DNA of 64,000 nucleotides from Petrimonas sp. (GTDB lineage Bacteria; Bacteroidota; Bacteroidia; Bacteroidales; Dysgonomonadaceae): NCBI GenBank assembly GCA_012839475.1, contig DUNG01000007.1, positions 62,001 to 126,000 of the forward strand, read 5' to 3'. Shown piece by piece: positions 53,597 to 63,332 of this stretch (position 1 is its first letter; each line of letters starts with the position of its first letter). The notes under the pieces were generated by a model. It saw only the letters and a program-made list of their open reading frames with translations, ran no database searches and was not told where the DNA came from. The position numbers and the translations under genes were made by a program.

Positions 53597-54862
53597 ATGA
53601 ATCGTATGAGATCCGCTTTTTTTGCTTTCTTCTCATTGATCATTGCCGGCACGTTACTGGTCGTTTCGTGCGACAGAAGCGATGATGAGGTTCCCATGGG
53701 GGAGTTACCTGATCCCATCCGGATTGAATTGCGCTCGGAAGAAAAGAAGATGATAGAATCCGACCAAGCGTTTGCATTCGACTTCTTCGAGAACGTTTTC
53801 CGGGAAGAGGCACTGGACGAGGATGCCAACTTCATGGTCTCCCCGTTGAGCCTGAGCATGGCCTTGATGATGACCAGCAACGGCGCGGCCGGTGAGACCA
53901 AGTCGGCCATGCGGACCACGTTGCACTTGGATGGGTACGGCGACCAGGAGGTCAACGCCTATTATAAAAAACTGAAAGAGGCCCTCTTGAAGACCGACCC
54001 GTCAACCCAACTCTCTATCGCCAACGCCATTTTTACCGACCAGTTCGTTGAAATTCATAAAGCCTTCATCAAGACCAATCAGTCGTACTTCGATGCTACT
54101 ATCCGGCAGGTCAATTTTGGCGACCCTGCCACGGTGGACATTATTAACGGCTGGGCATCGGAGCATACCGACGGGCTGATCAAGGAGGTGATCGAAGAGA
54201 CGAACCCGCTGGACCTGATGTACCTCCTCAACGCCATATACTTTAAAGGGATATGGACAACCCAGTTTGATAAGAAGAACACTTCCCGTGAGCCCTTTTC
54301 CCAAGAGGACGGGGGGCGTACTGACGTGGATATGATGCATCAGACTGCGACTTTTAATTACACCGCGGATAAGAGTTTTCAACTGGTGCAACTTCCCTAC
54401 GGGAACCAGGCGTTCAGCATGATGGTACTTCTGCCGGTCGAAGGGCTCAGCCTGCATGAAGCGGTAGCTCTCCTTTGTAGCGAGGGCTATTGGGGTGGAC
54501 TGCAATCGAGGCTTTCGGAAGCGGAGGTGACTCTTTCGCTGCCCAAGTTCAAGACCGAGTACAGCAAAAAGCTGAACGATGTACTCACCGCGATGGGGAT
54601 GGGGATTGCCTTTTCCACTATGGCCGATTTTTCGGGTATGTCAGACTGCCCTGCCTTTATTGAGTTCGTTAAGCAGGATACCTACATCAGTACCGATGAG
54701 GAGGGTACCGAGGCCGCGGCAGTTACTGTCGTTGCAATGAGGAAAAATGCCTTTGGCCCCCAGCAGGTAGTCTTTAACGCCAACCGCCCCTTCCTCTACC
54801 TGATTCAGGAAAACTCTACCGGTGCCATCCTGTATATGGGTGCGGTGAAGCATTTCAAGTAG
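53597..54862 (+). CDS. Serpin-family protease inhibitor lipoprotein 1
   Basis: A 421-residue serpin with a lipoprotein signal (SLIIAGTLLVVSC), so probably anchored to a membrane surface. The fold markers are NFMVSPLSLSMALMM, LMYLLNAIYFKGIW and FNANRPFLYLIQ. The hinge region EEGTEAAAVT, with small residues, indicates an inhibitory serpin. The reactive loop that follows, VVAMRKNAFGPQQ, places basic residues near the predicted scissile bond, suggesting trypsin-like targets. It resembles the known Tannerella lipoprotein serpin miropin in type. It is the first of a tandem pair. Confidence 0.93.
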   Translation: MNRMRSAFFAFFSLIIAGTLLVVSCDRSDDEVPMGELPDPIRIELRSEEKKMIESDQAFAFDFFENVFREEALDEDANFMVSPLSLSMALMMTSNGAAGETKSAMRTTLHLDGYGDQEVNAYYKKLKEALLKTDPSTQLSIANAIFTDQFVEIHKAFIKTNQSYFDATIRQVNFGDPATVDIINGWASEHTDGLIKEVIEETNPLDLMYLLNAIYFKGIWTTQFDKKNTSREPFSQEDGGRTDVDMMHQTATFNYTADKSFQLVQLPYGNQAFSMMVLLPVEGLSLHEAVALLCSEGYWGGLQSRLSEAEVTLSLPKFKTEYSKKLNDVLTAMGMGIAFSTMADFSGMSDCPAFIEFVKQDTYISTDEEGTEAAAVTVVAMRKNAFGPQQVVFNANRPFLYLIQENSTGAILYMGAVKHFK

Positions 54863-54944
54863 GGAACGCCTACTGAAGGAAACGCTGTATTGAATGAACC
54901 CTTTATCGAAAATAGATAATCGATCGTTTCAAAGAAAAAACCGT

Positions 54945-56213
54945 ATGAAACCAGCTTATTTTACCCTATTTCCACTGTTTATTGTCGGCATGTTATTGGC
55001 TGTATCGTGTGATAAAAGCCCGCTGCATGATGAGGAGGTTCCCATGGGAGAGCTTCCCGATCCCATCCGGATTGAATTGCGCTCTGTAGAAAAGAAGATG
55101 ATCGGCTCGGATCAGGCGTTCGCGTTCGACTTCTTCGAGAACGTTTACCGGGAAGAGGCCGAGGATGAGGATGCCAATTTCATGGTCTCCCCTTTGAGCC
55201 TGAGCATGGCCCTGATGATGACCAGCAATGGCGCGGCCGGTGAGACCAAGTCGGCCATGCGAACCACGTTGCACCTGGACGGGTATGGTGACGAGGAGGT
55301 CAATGCCTATTACAAGAAGCTGAAAGAGGCGCTCTTGAAGACCGACCCGTCGACCAAGCTTTCCATCGCCAACGCCATTTTCACCAACCAGTTAGTCAAT
55401 ATCCACAAGGCGTTCATCCAGACTAATCAATCTTATTTTGATGCCACCATCCAAAAGGTCAATTTCGGTGATCCCGCTACCGTGGGTATAATCAATGGCT
55501 GGGCAGAGGAGCACACCAACGGGCTAATAAAGAAGGTAATCGAAAGAACTCAGTCGCTAGATTTGATGTACCTCCTTAACGCCATCTACTTTAAAGGGAT
55601 ATGGACCACCCAGTTCGATAAGAAGGATACTTCCCGGAAGCCTTTCACCCACGAGGACGGGGAACGTGCTAACGTGGATATGATGCACCAGACCGCGACC
55701 TTTAATTACACCGAGGATAGGACCTTTCAACTGATACAACTTCCTTACGGGAATCAGGCGTTTAGCATGATGGTGCTGCTACCGGTTGAAGGGATTAGCC
55801 TGGGTGAAGCGGTTACGGTCCTTAGCGGTGACGGCTACTGGAGCGGGTTGCAGTCGATGCTTTCCGGAGCGGAGGTGGTTCTCTCGTTGCCCAAGTTCAA
55901 GACCGAGTACAGCAAGAAGCTGAACGATGTGCTCACCACGATGGGGATGGGGATTGCGTTTTCAGATATGGCCGACTTCTCGGGTATGTCTGACTACAAT
56001 GCGAAGATATCTTTCGTTAAGCAGGATACCTATATCAGTACTGATGAGGAGGGTACCGAGGCCGCGGCCGTTACCACCGTTGGAATTGAGGTGACAGCCT
56101 TGCCATCGCCTCGCAAAGTGATTTTTAACGCCAACCGCCCCTTTCTCTACCTGATTCAGGAAAACTCTACCGGTGCCATCTTGTTCATGGGCGTGGTGAA
56201 GCATTTCAAATAG
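54945..56213 (+). CDS. Serpin-family protease inhibitor lipoprotein 2
   Basis: A paralogue of the preceding gene. I chose the ATG at 54945 (MKPAYFTLF) because it starts a clean lipoprotein signal ending LAVSC; the ORF track starts 17 codons earlier. The body is close to copy 1 (NFMVSPLSLSMALMM, YLLNAIYFKGIW), and the hinge EEGTEAAAVT is identical. The reactive loop differs completely: TVGIEVTALPSPRK has aliphatic residues near the scissile bond, which suggests elastase-like targets. Likely arisen by tandem duplication followed by loop divergence. Followed by a terminator. Confidence 0.92.
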   Translation: MKPAYFTLFPLFIVGMLLAVSCDKSPLHDEEVPMGELPDPIRIELRSVEKKMIGSDQAFAFDFFENVYREEAEDEDANFMVSPLSLSMALMMTSNGAAGETKSAMRTTLHLDGYGDEEVNAYYKKLKEALLKTDPSTKLSIANAIFTNQLVNIHKAFIQTNQSYFDATIQKVNFGDPATVGIINGWAEEHTNGLIKKVIERTQSLDLMYLLNAIYFKGIWTTQFDKKDTSRKPFTHEDGERANVDMMHQTATFNYTEDRTFQLIQLPYGNQAFSMMVLLPVEGISLGEAVTVLSGDGYWSGLQSMLSGAEVVLSLPKFKTEYSKKLNDVLTTMGMGIAFSDMADFSGMSDYNAKISFVKQDTYISTDEEGTEAAAVTTVGIEVTALPSPRKVIFNANRPFLYLIQENSTGAILFMGVVKHFK

Positions 56214-56348
56214 GGAGTGATTTGGGTTAACGTGTTCGTTGACTCATAGCCTCTATTGGTTTAATATTTTGGTTTAGCTTGTTGTAGTAGATACGTTTCA
56301 TTTGATCATTCGTTTAATTTATAGACCACGAAAATTTCCATTTATAGT

Positions 56349-56388
56349 AATCACCCGTCGGTTTTTGAATCTAGCGGGTGATTTTTTT
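56349..56388 (+). terminator. Rho-independent terminator after the serpin pair
   Basis: AATCACCCG pairs with CGGGTGATT across a 17-nt loop and runs into seven T residues. Between this and nrdJ (56389-56675) I see only a 10-bp hairpin (about 56417-56442, AAAGTTTTCC with GGGAAACTTT); no NrdR-type box was recognised. Confidence 0.8.
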
Positions 56389-56675
56389 ATTTCTATTTCA
56401 TCCTGTTGATTATCGGTAAAGTTTTCCAAATGGGGAAACTTTCCCCACTGCTCAAAAAATTAGTAACCTTGTAATCAGTGCTTTGAAAAATATTTCAGGA
56501 AACTTTGTATTATTGTTAATAAGTTTCTAGGAAATAATTTTGCAATTAGGAAAAGATTCAATAAAATTGCAATTCCAAAACCTTTCTAAGGTGAATGGTG
56601 TCGAGAGCAGCCAATTCGTCCAATTATTATCTAGATCGGTTTTCATTATTTACTGTTTTAACTGTAACGTTACTG

Positions 56676-59216
56676 ATGAAAAAGAAAACGTACACTTTTG
56701 ATGAAGCGTTTGCCGCTTCACTAGACTACTTCCAGGGCGACGAGCTGGCGGCCAAGGTATGGGTCAGCAAGTACGCGTTGAAGGACAGCCACGGTGAGAT
56801 TTACGAGAAGACACCCGAGGACATGCATTGGAGGCTGGCGAAAGAGGTGGCACGGATCGAAAAAAAATATGCCAACCCGCTCAGCGAGCAGGAGCTGTTT
56901 GATCTGTTCGATCGGTTTCGTTACATTATCCCGCAGGGAAGCCCCATGACTGGTATAGGGAATGATTACCAAGTGGCCTCACTGTCGAACTGTTTCGTGA
57001 TTGGCATGGATGGTAGTGCCGACTCGTACGGTGCGATTATCCGTATTGACGAAGAACAGGTGCAATTGATGAAGCGACGGGGTGGTGTAGGGCATGACCT
57101 TTCTCACATCCGCCCCAAGGGGTCTCCCGTGAAGAACTCGGCCCTCACCTCCACCGGGTTGGTCCCGTTTATGGAGCGCTACTCCAACTCTACCCGCGAG
57201 GTGGCTCAAGATGGTCGTCGCGGTGCCTTGATGCTGAGCGTTGCCATTAAGCATCCCGATTCGGAGGACTTTATCGATGCCAAGCTGGAGCAGGGGAAGG
57301 TGACCGGTGCCAATATCTCGGTTAAGATCGATGACGACTTCATGGAGGCGGTTGCCGAGGGAAAGCCCTACGTGCAGCAGTTCCCCATTAACGCTAAAAA
57401 CCCGCGCTACTCGAAAACGATTGATGCTAAGCAACTATGGGACAAGATCGTGCACAACGCGTGGCGGTCGGCCGAGCCCGGGGTACTGTTCTGGGACACC
57501 ATCCTTCGGGAGTCGGTACCCGATTGTTACGCCGATCTTGGCTTCAGGACCGTGTCGACCAATCCTTGTGGTGAAATTCCGTTATGCCCCTACGATAGTT
57601 GCCGGCTTCTGGCTATCAATCTCTACTCCTACGTGGTGAACCCCTTTAAGGAGGATGCCTACTTCGATTTCGATCTGTTCGCGAAGCATGTGCAATTGGC
57701 GCAGCGCATCATGGACGATATCATTGACTTGGAGGAGGAGAAGATCGAGAAGATCCTGGAGAAGATAGAACAAGACCCGGAGTCGGAAGAGGTCAAATTC
57801 GCCGAGCGCAATCTCTGGAAGAAGATTCAGCGCAAGACGATGCAGGGTCGCCGTACCGGCGTGGGTATTACTGCCGAGGGTGATATGTTGGCCGCGTTGG
57901 GTATCCGTTACGGTTCGGATGAGGGAAACGATTTCTCGGAAAAAGTGCATCGCACTATCGCGCTGAACGCGTATGCCTCCTCCGTGAACATGGCCAAGGA
58001 GCGGGGCGCTTTCGAGATCTATGACGCCGAGCGGGAGAAGGATAACCCCTTTATCAATCGTTTGAAAGAGGCTGACCCCAAGTTATATGACGATATGGTG
58101 AAGTATGGCAGGCGCAATATTGCCCTCCTCACTATTGCTCCAACTGGCACCACCAGCCTGATGTCGCAAACCACCTCGGGTATCGAGCCGGTTTTCTTGC
58201 CGGTGTACACCCGTCGCCGCAAGGTGAATCCCAGCGATAAGGACGTTAAGATCGATTTCGTGGATGAGAACGGGGACTCGTGGGAGGAGTACGTGGTTTT
58301 CCACCACAAGTTCGTGACCTGGATGGAGGCAAATGGTCACTCTACTACCAAGAAGTACTCGCAGCGGGAGATTGATGAACTGGTTGCCCAGTCTCCCTAC
58401 CATAAGGCCACCTCCAACGATGTGGACTGGTTGCAGAAGGTGCGGATGCAGGGTAGGGTGCAGAAGTGGGTGGATCACTCCATCAGCGTCACCATTAACC
58501 TCCCCAACGATGTGAGCGAGGAGTTGGTTGGCAAGTTGTACGTGGAGGCGTGGAAGTGTGGCTGCAAAGGGTGCACGGTGTATCGTGACGGGTCGCGCGA
58601 CGGTGTGTTGATCGCCAACGAAGATGAAGAGGAAGGTAAGAAAGATGATGATTGCTACGAACTGCCGCAGATCGTTACCTCTCGTCCCGTGGAGCTGGAG
58701 GCCGACGTGATCAAGTTCCAGAACAACAAAGAGAAGTGGATTGCCTTTATTGGTTTGCTCAACGGCAGGCCGTACGAGATATTTACCGGTTTGAACGATG
58801 AGGACGATGGCATCATGGTTCCCAAGAATGTTACCAAGGGGAAGATCATCAGGGCGTATGACAACGACGGACGCAAACATTACGACTTCCAGTTTCAGAA
58901 CCGGCGTGGCTACAAGGTCACCATGGAGGGTCTTGACGGCAAGTTCAACCCCGAGTTCTGGAACTACGCCAAGCTTATCTCGGGTGTGCTCCGCTACGGT
59001 ATGCCCATTGATCAGGTAGTCAAGCTGGTGTCGGGACTGGAACTAGACAGCGAGACCATCAACACCTGGAAGAACGGGGTGGAGCGGGCGCTCAAGCGCT
59101 ACCTGCCCAACGAGACCGAGGCCAAAGGACAGAAGTGCCCCGTCTGCAGCCAGGAGACGCTGGTTTACGAGGAGGGATGTCTCAAGTGTAGGAACTGCGG
59201 TGCCTCCAAATGTTAA
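56676..59216 (+). CDS. nrdJ: Adenosylcobalamin-dependent (class II) ribonucleotide reductase
   Basis: About 846 residues. It reduces ribonucleotides without oxygen, using AdoCbl to make the thiyl radical. TNPCGEIPL carries the radical-site Cys and Glu region, SNCFVIGMDGS is the first redox Cys region, and LTIAPTGTTSLMSQTTSGIEPVF the phosphate-binding loop. A C-terminal TSCPD domain (WKCGCKGCTVYRDGSRDGVL) and a terminal zinc ribbon (CPVC...CRNCGASKC) follow. I chose ATG 56676 (MKKKTYTFDEAF); the ORF-track start 56595 adds 27 unconserved residues. Confidence 0.94.
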   Translation: MKKKTYTFDEAFAASLDYFQGDELAAKVWVSKYALKDSHGEIYEKTPEDMHWRLAKEVARIEKKYANPLSEQELFDLFDRFRYIIPQGSPMTGIGNDYQVASLSNCFVIGMDGSADSYGAIIRIDEEQVQLMKRRGGVGHDLSHIRPKGSPVKNSALTSTGLVPFMERYSNSTREVAQDGRRGALMLSVAIKHPDSEDFIDAKLEQGKVTGANISVKIDDDFMEAVAEGKPYVQQFPINAKNPRYSKTIDAKQLWDKIVHNAWRSAEPGVLFWDTILRESVPDCYADLGFRTVSTNPCGEIPLCPYDSCRLLAINLYSYVVNPFKEDAYFDFDLFAKHVQLAQRIMDDIIDLEEEKIEKILEKIEQDPESEEVKFAERNLWKKIQRKTMQGRRTGVGITAEGDMLAALGIRYGSDEGNDFSEKVHRTIALNAYASSVNMAKERGAFEIYDAEREKDNPFINRLKEADPKLYDDMVKYGRRNIALLTIAPTGTTSLMSQTTSGIEPVFLPVYTRRRKVNPSDKDVKIDFVDENGDSWEEYVVFHHKFVTWMEANGHSTTKKYSQREIDELVAQSPYHKATSNDVDWLQKVRMQGRVQKWVDHSISVTINLPNDVSEELVGKLYVEAWKCGCKGCTVYRDGSRDGVLIANEDEEEGKKDDDCYELPQIVTSRPVELEADVIKFQNNKEKWIAFIGLLNGRPYEIFTGLNDEDDGIMVPKNVTKGKIIRAYDNDGRKHYDFQFQNRRGYKVTMEGLDGKFNPEFWNYAKLISGVLRYGMPIDQVVKLVSGLELDSETINTWKNGVERALKRYLPNETEAKGQKCPVCSQETLVYEEGCLKCRNCGASKC

Positions 59217-59289
59217 ACGCTCGTTTGTAAACGTTCTATCATTAAGAAAACAGCGGTAAACACTGGTGAATGAAATAGCCGCTAATCTT

Positions 59290-59862
59290 ATGGGTTTTTT
59301 TTCTACGTTATTGATCGCGATAAGCTTGTCCGTTGATAGCTTCTCGGTCAGCATCGCTTCAAGCCTCTGTTGCAGTGAAAAGTGGAACGGCAGGAACTAC
59401 CTCTTCGCGGTAGTTCTTGCTGTTTTTCAAGCCGGTCTCTTTTGTCTCGGCTGGATTTTGGCGTTTCACTTTCAGTATCTCATTGAGTCGTTAGACCACT
59501 GGATAGCCTTCGGACTACTCAGTATGATAGGGTTAAATATGATCAGAGAGGGTGTGGTTAAACTACGGAACCCGAATGACGAAAGACGCTACAACCCCTT
59601 CACGTCCTGGAATGTGCTGTTGTTGGCCGTGGGAACCAGTATCGATGCCATGGCCGTGGGAATCGCTTACGCCTGTACCGGTCAGGATTGGAAGGCGGCC
59701 TATATCATCGCTATCGCGACCCTGCTTTTCTCCGCGCTGGGACTGTTTTTAGGACAAAAGTTGAAAAGGAGTATCAAGTTTCCAGTTGAGATCGTGGGAG
59801 GAGTTATCCTGATCATCATCGGGGTTAAAATATTGCTTGAACATACCGCTTGGATCAATTAA
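59290..59862 (+). CDS. mntP: MntP-like putative manganese efflux pump
   Basis: About 190 residues with six transmembrane helices arranged as two repeats of three. SLSVDSFSVSIA and GTSIDAMAVGIAY are the paired Asp motifs of the MntP/DUF204 family. I chose ATG 59290 (MGFFSTLLIAISLSVDSFSV), which matches the usual N-terminus; the GTG at 59266 is the ORF-track start. It probably exports Mn2+. It follows nrdJ and converges on the GH9 gene. Confidence 0.9.
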   Translation: MGFFSTLLIAISLSVDSFSVSIASSLCCSEKWNGRNYLFAVVLAVFQAGLFCLGWILAFHFQYLIESLDHWIAFGLLSMIGLNMIREGVVKLRNPNDERRYNPFTSWNVLLLAVGTSIDAMAVGIAYACTGQDWKAAYIIAIATLLFSALGLFLGQKLKRSIKFPVEIVGGVILIIIGVKILLEHTAWIN

Positions 59863-59978
59863 CCAACGATTTTTCACTTCCGTTAGGACGCTCTAGATCA
59901 CTTGAAAGAAAATATCGTTAATTATAACCGACGATTTATTAATTTGTCAGGTTACGCGTAAAAACAGGGTGTGATTCA

Positions 59979-62501
59979 TCATTTGTTTGTCAATAATTGC
60001 TGAGCCGCTAATACCAAAAACATGTAATGCGAAGATCCCCCACCCATAACGTATTCAACTTGTTGCCATAGAAATGGGAATTCAAGTAATTCGGGAAAGT
60101 CGGGCCGAATCAACGCGGTACCCGATATTACACCACCGGGAATGTATGACCAATCAGCGCGATTTAAGCCGTATCCTACAGTAGCTGACACGGCACCTAC
60201 ACCAGACGCAAAAGAAGCTGTATTTGACCCGGGATGACATCCAAGGATGAAATTTAGGGCATTAAACAGGTACTTTGGACTGAAAATATCAGGATAAGCC
60301 GTATGTAAGAAATAGAGGTTATAGCCAAATCGTTGGATATCCCAGCCGGCACCCCAAATATTTGGGCGATACGGTACCCCGTAAGGGGTCTCAGCAGCTT
60401 GTTGGTCTAATCGATCACGGAAAACGAGCAGGGCATCACGAACCTTGTTCGAAAATTCACTATTATTTATTCTCTTCTCTGCACGCCCTAAGAACCAACC
60501 TACTTGACCAATATTTTGGATGATGTAATCGGTTTCCTGAAGGAGATAATCCTTATATTGATTTTCATCGGTTGAAAGGAATAACTCAACGGCTGCGTGA
60601 ATTTTTGCTGCTCTTGAACGGTTTGTCACTTCTGTAATCTCATATAGTTCACGAGCCACTTCTAAAGCCTGTACACTCAAAGTGTCATTGAAGCCCTTCA
60701 GGACTCGTGCTGCAGCGGCCATTTGAGCCGCTGTGGTTAACTCCCTGTTGGGATTATTTTCAGTGAAAACCCAACGATCATCCTTGTTCCCCATAACATT
60801 ATCTGTCATTGCAGAAGCATCTCCCAGCATCACGTATTGGCGAAGGTCGTTACAAATAATTCCCCGGTATAATCTTCCTAAGGCTCTGTATCCACCGATT
60901 ACCGTTAATGCCCCGTTTTCTATTTGTTGCAATAGATCCGGTTTACCGTCTGGTTGATGAATTTCAGTTACCCGTACATGTTGATCAATACTTGTAACGT
61001 CATAATCCAAACCGAAGGCTTCATAGGTTAACGCGAGGATATAGGTTTCGCCAGCTTGTGATTCAACACGAAGGTCAAAATCTCCCGCATCGTGCCAACC
61101 ACCAATATTCAAACCCGGAACAACATCGCCCGGGTTGAATTTTGTAAGTGTCGATTCTCCTTGAGCGTATCCATCGATATGGTTAAAGTTAACAGGAGCC
61201 ATGCGGGCATCATCATTGTGACAGAGATCGTGCCACACACGATACTTCTCATTGACTCGCATATGGCACATTTGTACAGGTAAGAAATATTCCAAAACAG
61301 GTTGCCAGACACCACGATCATACACATTGTTTGAGATTCGAAAAATTGAAGACTCAGAGTCACCGTAACGTACCTGATAAAGTCCATCTTCTTTCACTTC
61401 AGAAAAATCAAATATCAAGTAGTTATATCTTAAAAACTGGCCCCATTCTACACCCTTTCCTTCAGTTACCACCTTTTCACCTTCATCGGTAATTTGAAAT
61501 AAAACAGCTTGTTCACGTTTTGTGTCCCTGTTATCCAACTCGATAATCGCTTTTTTTGATTGATTGGGATGATAACCTATCTGTGAAGTTTGTATCACCG
61601 GTTTGTAAAGCCAGTCGTCAACGATATTGGGGGTGAGAACCCACTCGATAGCACCCTTGGTTTTACCGGCAGGCACTTCACTTCGAACCACGAACCACCC
61701 ATTGTTGTGATTCATGCGTCCATCGTAAAGTTTCAAATCAGTATCTTTCGATTCAATGGTAAACTTGCTGTATGGATCATCGGGTCGAACGGTAAATCGT
61801 TTACCCACCGCGTAAGGTTCAGATACGATATCATCAGCTATAATGGGACTAAAGCCGCTTCCTGCTAACTGTTCTATCGATGCTTTCCCCGCGGGATTGA
61901 AATTACCTTGATGATTGTGATTCGTTGGTTCGTAACGTGTAGGGCCATTGGGTTGTGGTGGGAATATCCCTGTTTGGTCATCCATTATCCATGGTTTACC
62001 AAAAAGTGTACCTGGGAACAGTTCAAGGTTGAACCCCACTTTGCCAATCAGTTTTTCGGGAACAGGACGATCAAGATCAACCGTGATGATTATCGCGTCA
62101 CCTTCCCCGCGAACCTGAACAATATAGTTCAATACGAAATCAGGGTAAATCATTGGATTAAAACCTGTCATATGACGAGACGAGTCCGGAAACGATAAAT
62201 GGGTGACAATCGTGTTTGAATCGATATTCGCATCCCGACTGTTTTGCTTGGGAACAGGTTGCCATTGGCCGGGCGTTGGTTCCAGACGGATATCTCCATT
62301 TGTAGCCACGCGGTTACCATGCATGATGAGAGAGACTCCTCCCTGATGCCCCTCGGGATAAATATCGTCATAAGCCATTACATTTACACCATGGTTTTGA
62401 AAATACCCCGAGTCTCCTAGTTTAAATTGTTGCCCGTAGAGAATATTGATGCTCAACAAGCTGCTGATACACAATAAAGAGAGAAATCGTTTTTTGTTCA
62501 T
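59979..62501 (-). CDS. Glycoside hydrolase family 9 enzyme, exported
   Basis: An 840-residue protein with a signal peptide (FLSLLCISSLLSINILYGQ). After an unclassified N-terminal region of about 300 residues, a CelD-like Ig domain (QTSQIGYHPNQSKKAIIE) precedes the GH9 catalytic barrel. GGWHDAGDFDLR carries the catalytic-base Asp pair; the end of the barrel has ILGCHPGSNTASFASGVG and EYVMGGGSSHYMFL, where the acid Glu is expected. GH9 acts mainly on beta-1,4-glucans and related polysaccharides. It lacks a dockerin or CBM that I can recognise. It lies 15 bp after the DUF169 gene. Confidence 0.9.
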   Translation of the reverse strand: MNKKRFLSLLCISSLLSINILYGQQFKLGDSGYFQNHGVNVMAYDDIYPEGHQGGVSLIMHGNRVATNGDIRLEPTPGQWQPVPKQNSRDANIDSNTIVTHLSFPDSSRHMTGFNPMIYPDFVLNYIVQVRGEGDAIIITVDLDRPVPEKLIGKVGFNLELFPGTLFGKPWIMDDQTGIFPPQPNGPTRYEPTNHNHQGNFNPAGKASIEQLAGSGFSPIIADDIVSEPYAVGKRFTVRPDDPYSKFTIESKDTDLKLYDGRMNHNNGWFVVRSEVPAGKTKGAIEWVLTPNIVDDWLYKPVIQTSQIGYHPNQSKKAIIELDNRDTKREQAVLFQITDEGEKVVTEGKGVEWGQFLRYNYLIFDFSEVKEDGLYQVRYGDSESSIFRISNNVYDRGVWQPVLEYFLPVQMCHMRVNEKYRVWHDLCHNDDARMAPVNFNHIDGYAQGESTLTKFNPGDVVPGLNIGGWHDAGDFDLRVESQAGETYILALTYEAFGLDYDVTSIDQHVRVTEIHQPDGKPDLLQQIENGALTVIGGYRALGRLYRGIICNDLRQYVMLGDASAMTDNVMGNKDDRWVFTENNPNRELTTAAQMAAAARVLKGFNDTLSVQALEVARELYEITEVTNRSRAAKIHAAVELFLSTDENQYKDYLLQETDYIIQNIGQVGWFLGRAEKRINNSEFSNKVRDALLVFRDRLDQQAAETPYGVPYRPNIWGAGWDIQRFGYNLYFLHTAYPDIFSPKYLFNALNFILGCHPGSNTASFASGVGAVSATVGYGLNRADWSYIPGGVISGTALIRPDFPELLEFPFLWQQVEYVMGGGSSHYMFLVLAAQQLLTNK

Positions 62502-62516
62502 GTTGATAGGATGATA

Positions 62517-63248
62517 TTAGCAAGAGAGATTATCCTGAGTACTCCTGTTGATGCGTTTTTTAAGGATTGAGAAGGCTTTTTGAAACAGGGCGGAGTCGTT
62601 CATGGTTCCCAACATCTCCTTGAACCTGCTCATCGGGATGGCGAAGGAGAGTTCATTTTCCGGGATCAAGGGGCGTGCCGAGGGATCAAGCATCCCCAAG
62701 AAGCAACTTCTGCCCTTTTCGCGGTTCTCCTTAACGGCAAAGGTGATGATGCTCGCGCAGCCCGATGCAAACCGGGTTACGACAGCATCAGTGGAGTTGT
62801 TATCGTAGAAGGCCCAAGTACATAGACCCGAAAGGGCATCGGGCGTGGCGAAAAAGAGCACTGCCTCGACCTTTTCCCAATCCTCCAGCTTGTCAACGCG
62901 CACGAAATTGAGGTATGGTTTGTCGGACAGCGTTATACCCAATTCATTGGCGTACTCCTGTACCATCTTCGCTGTTTTCTTGTAATGTTCCACCCCGGAT
63001 ACAAACTGTGGCACGTACTCGGGCATCTCCCTGAAGGCAGTGTATGTACCACCACCGCCACACTTCACGTTTTCCGAGCACAGAGTTAAAAGATAGTCAT
63101 CACGCACCTTCGAGATAGCGCCAATAAAGCATCTCGGGATCCTTTTGATTTCGGTCACCGGTTCGTCACCGTACCAGAGGGCAATGGGAAGCGAGACCGA
63201 TGCTCCAAAAGCCTCTCTGTAACGATTGATAAATTCTGAAACGCTCAT
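62517..63248 (-). CDS. DUF169 domain protein
   Basis: A 243-residue cytoplasmic protein. The DUF169 signature includes SLPIALWYGDEPV, the LCSENVKCGGGGTYTAF cysteine/glycine block and FVRVDKLEDWEKVEAVLFFA. The function of DUF169 is unknown; it is common in anaerobes. The paired Cys in CSENVKCGGG could bind a cofactor. It lies upstream of the GH9 gene on the same strand with a 15-bp gap, probably one transcript. Confidence 0.88.
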   Translation of the reverse strand: MSVSEFINRYREAFGASVSLPIALWYGDEPVTEIKRIPRCFIGAISKVRDDYLLTLCSENVKCGGGGTYTAFREMPEYVPQFVSGVEHYKKTAKMVQEYANELGITLSDKPYLNFVRVDKLEDWEKVEAVLFFATPDALSGLCTWAFYDNNSTDAVVTRFASGCASIITFAVKENREKGRSCFLGMLDPSARPLIPENELSFAIPMSRFKEMLGTMNDSALFQKAFSILKKRINRSTQDNLSC

Positions 63249-63332
63249 CAGACTTCCGATTTAATTCGATTGGGTATTGATTGAGCTTTTAATTTGAAGA
63301 ACTTTCATTGTCAACTATTGGAGAACTTCACC

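Noticed and set aside
56595-56675. N-terminal extension of nrdJ
   Set aside because: The 27 residues before MKKKTYTF are not typical of class II reductases, and the later ATG fits the family.
59266-59289. GTG start for mntP
   Set aside because: The ATG at 59290 gives the standard family N-terminus; the extra eight residues have no support.
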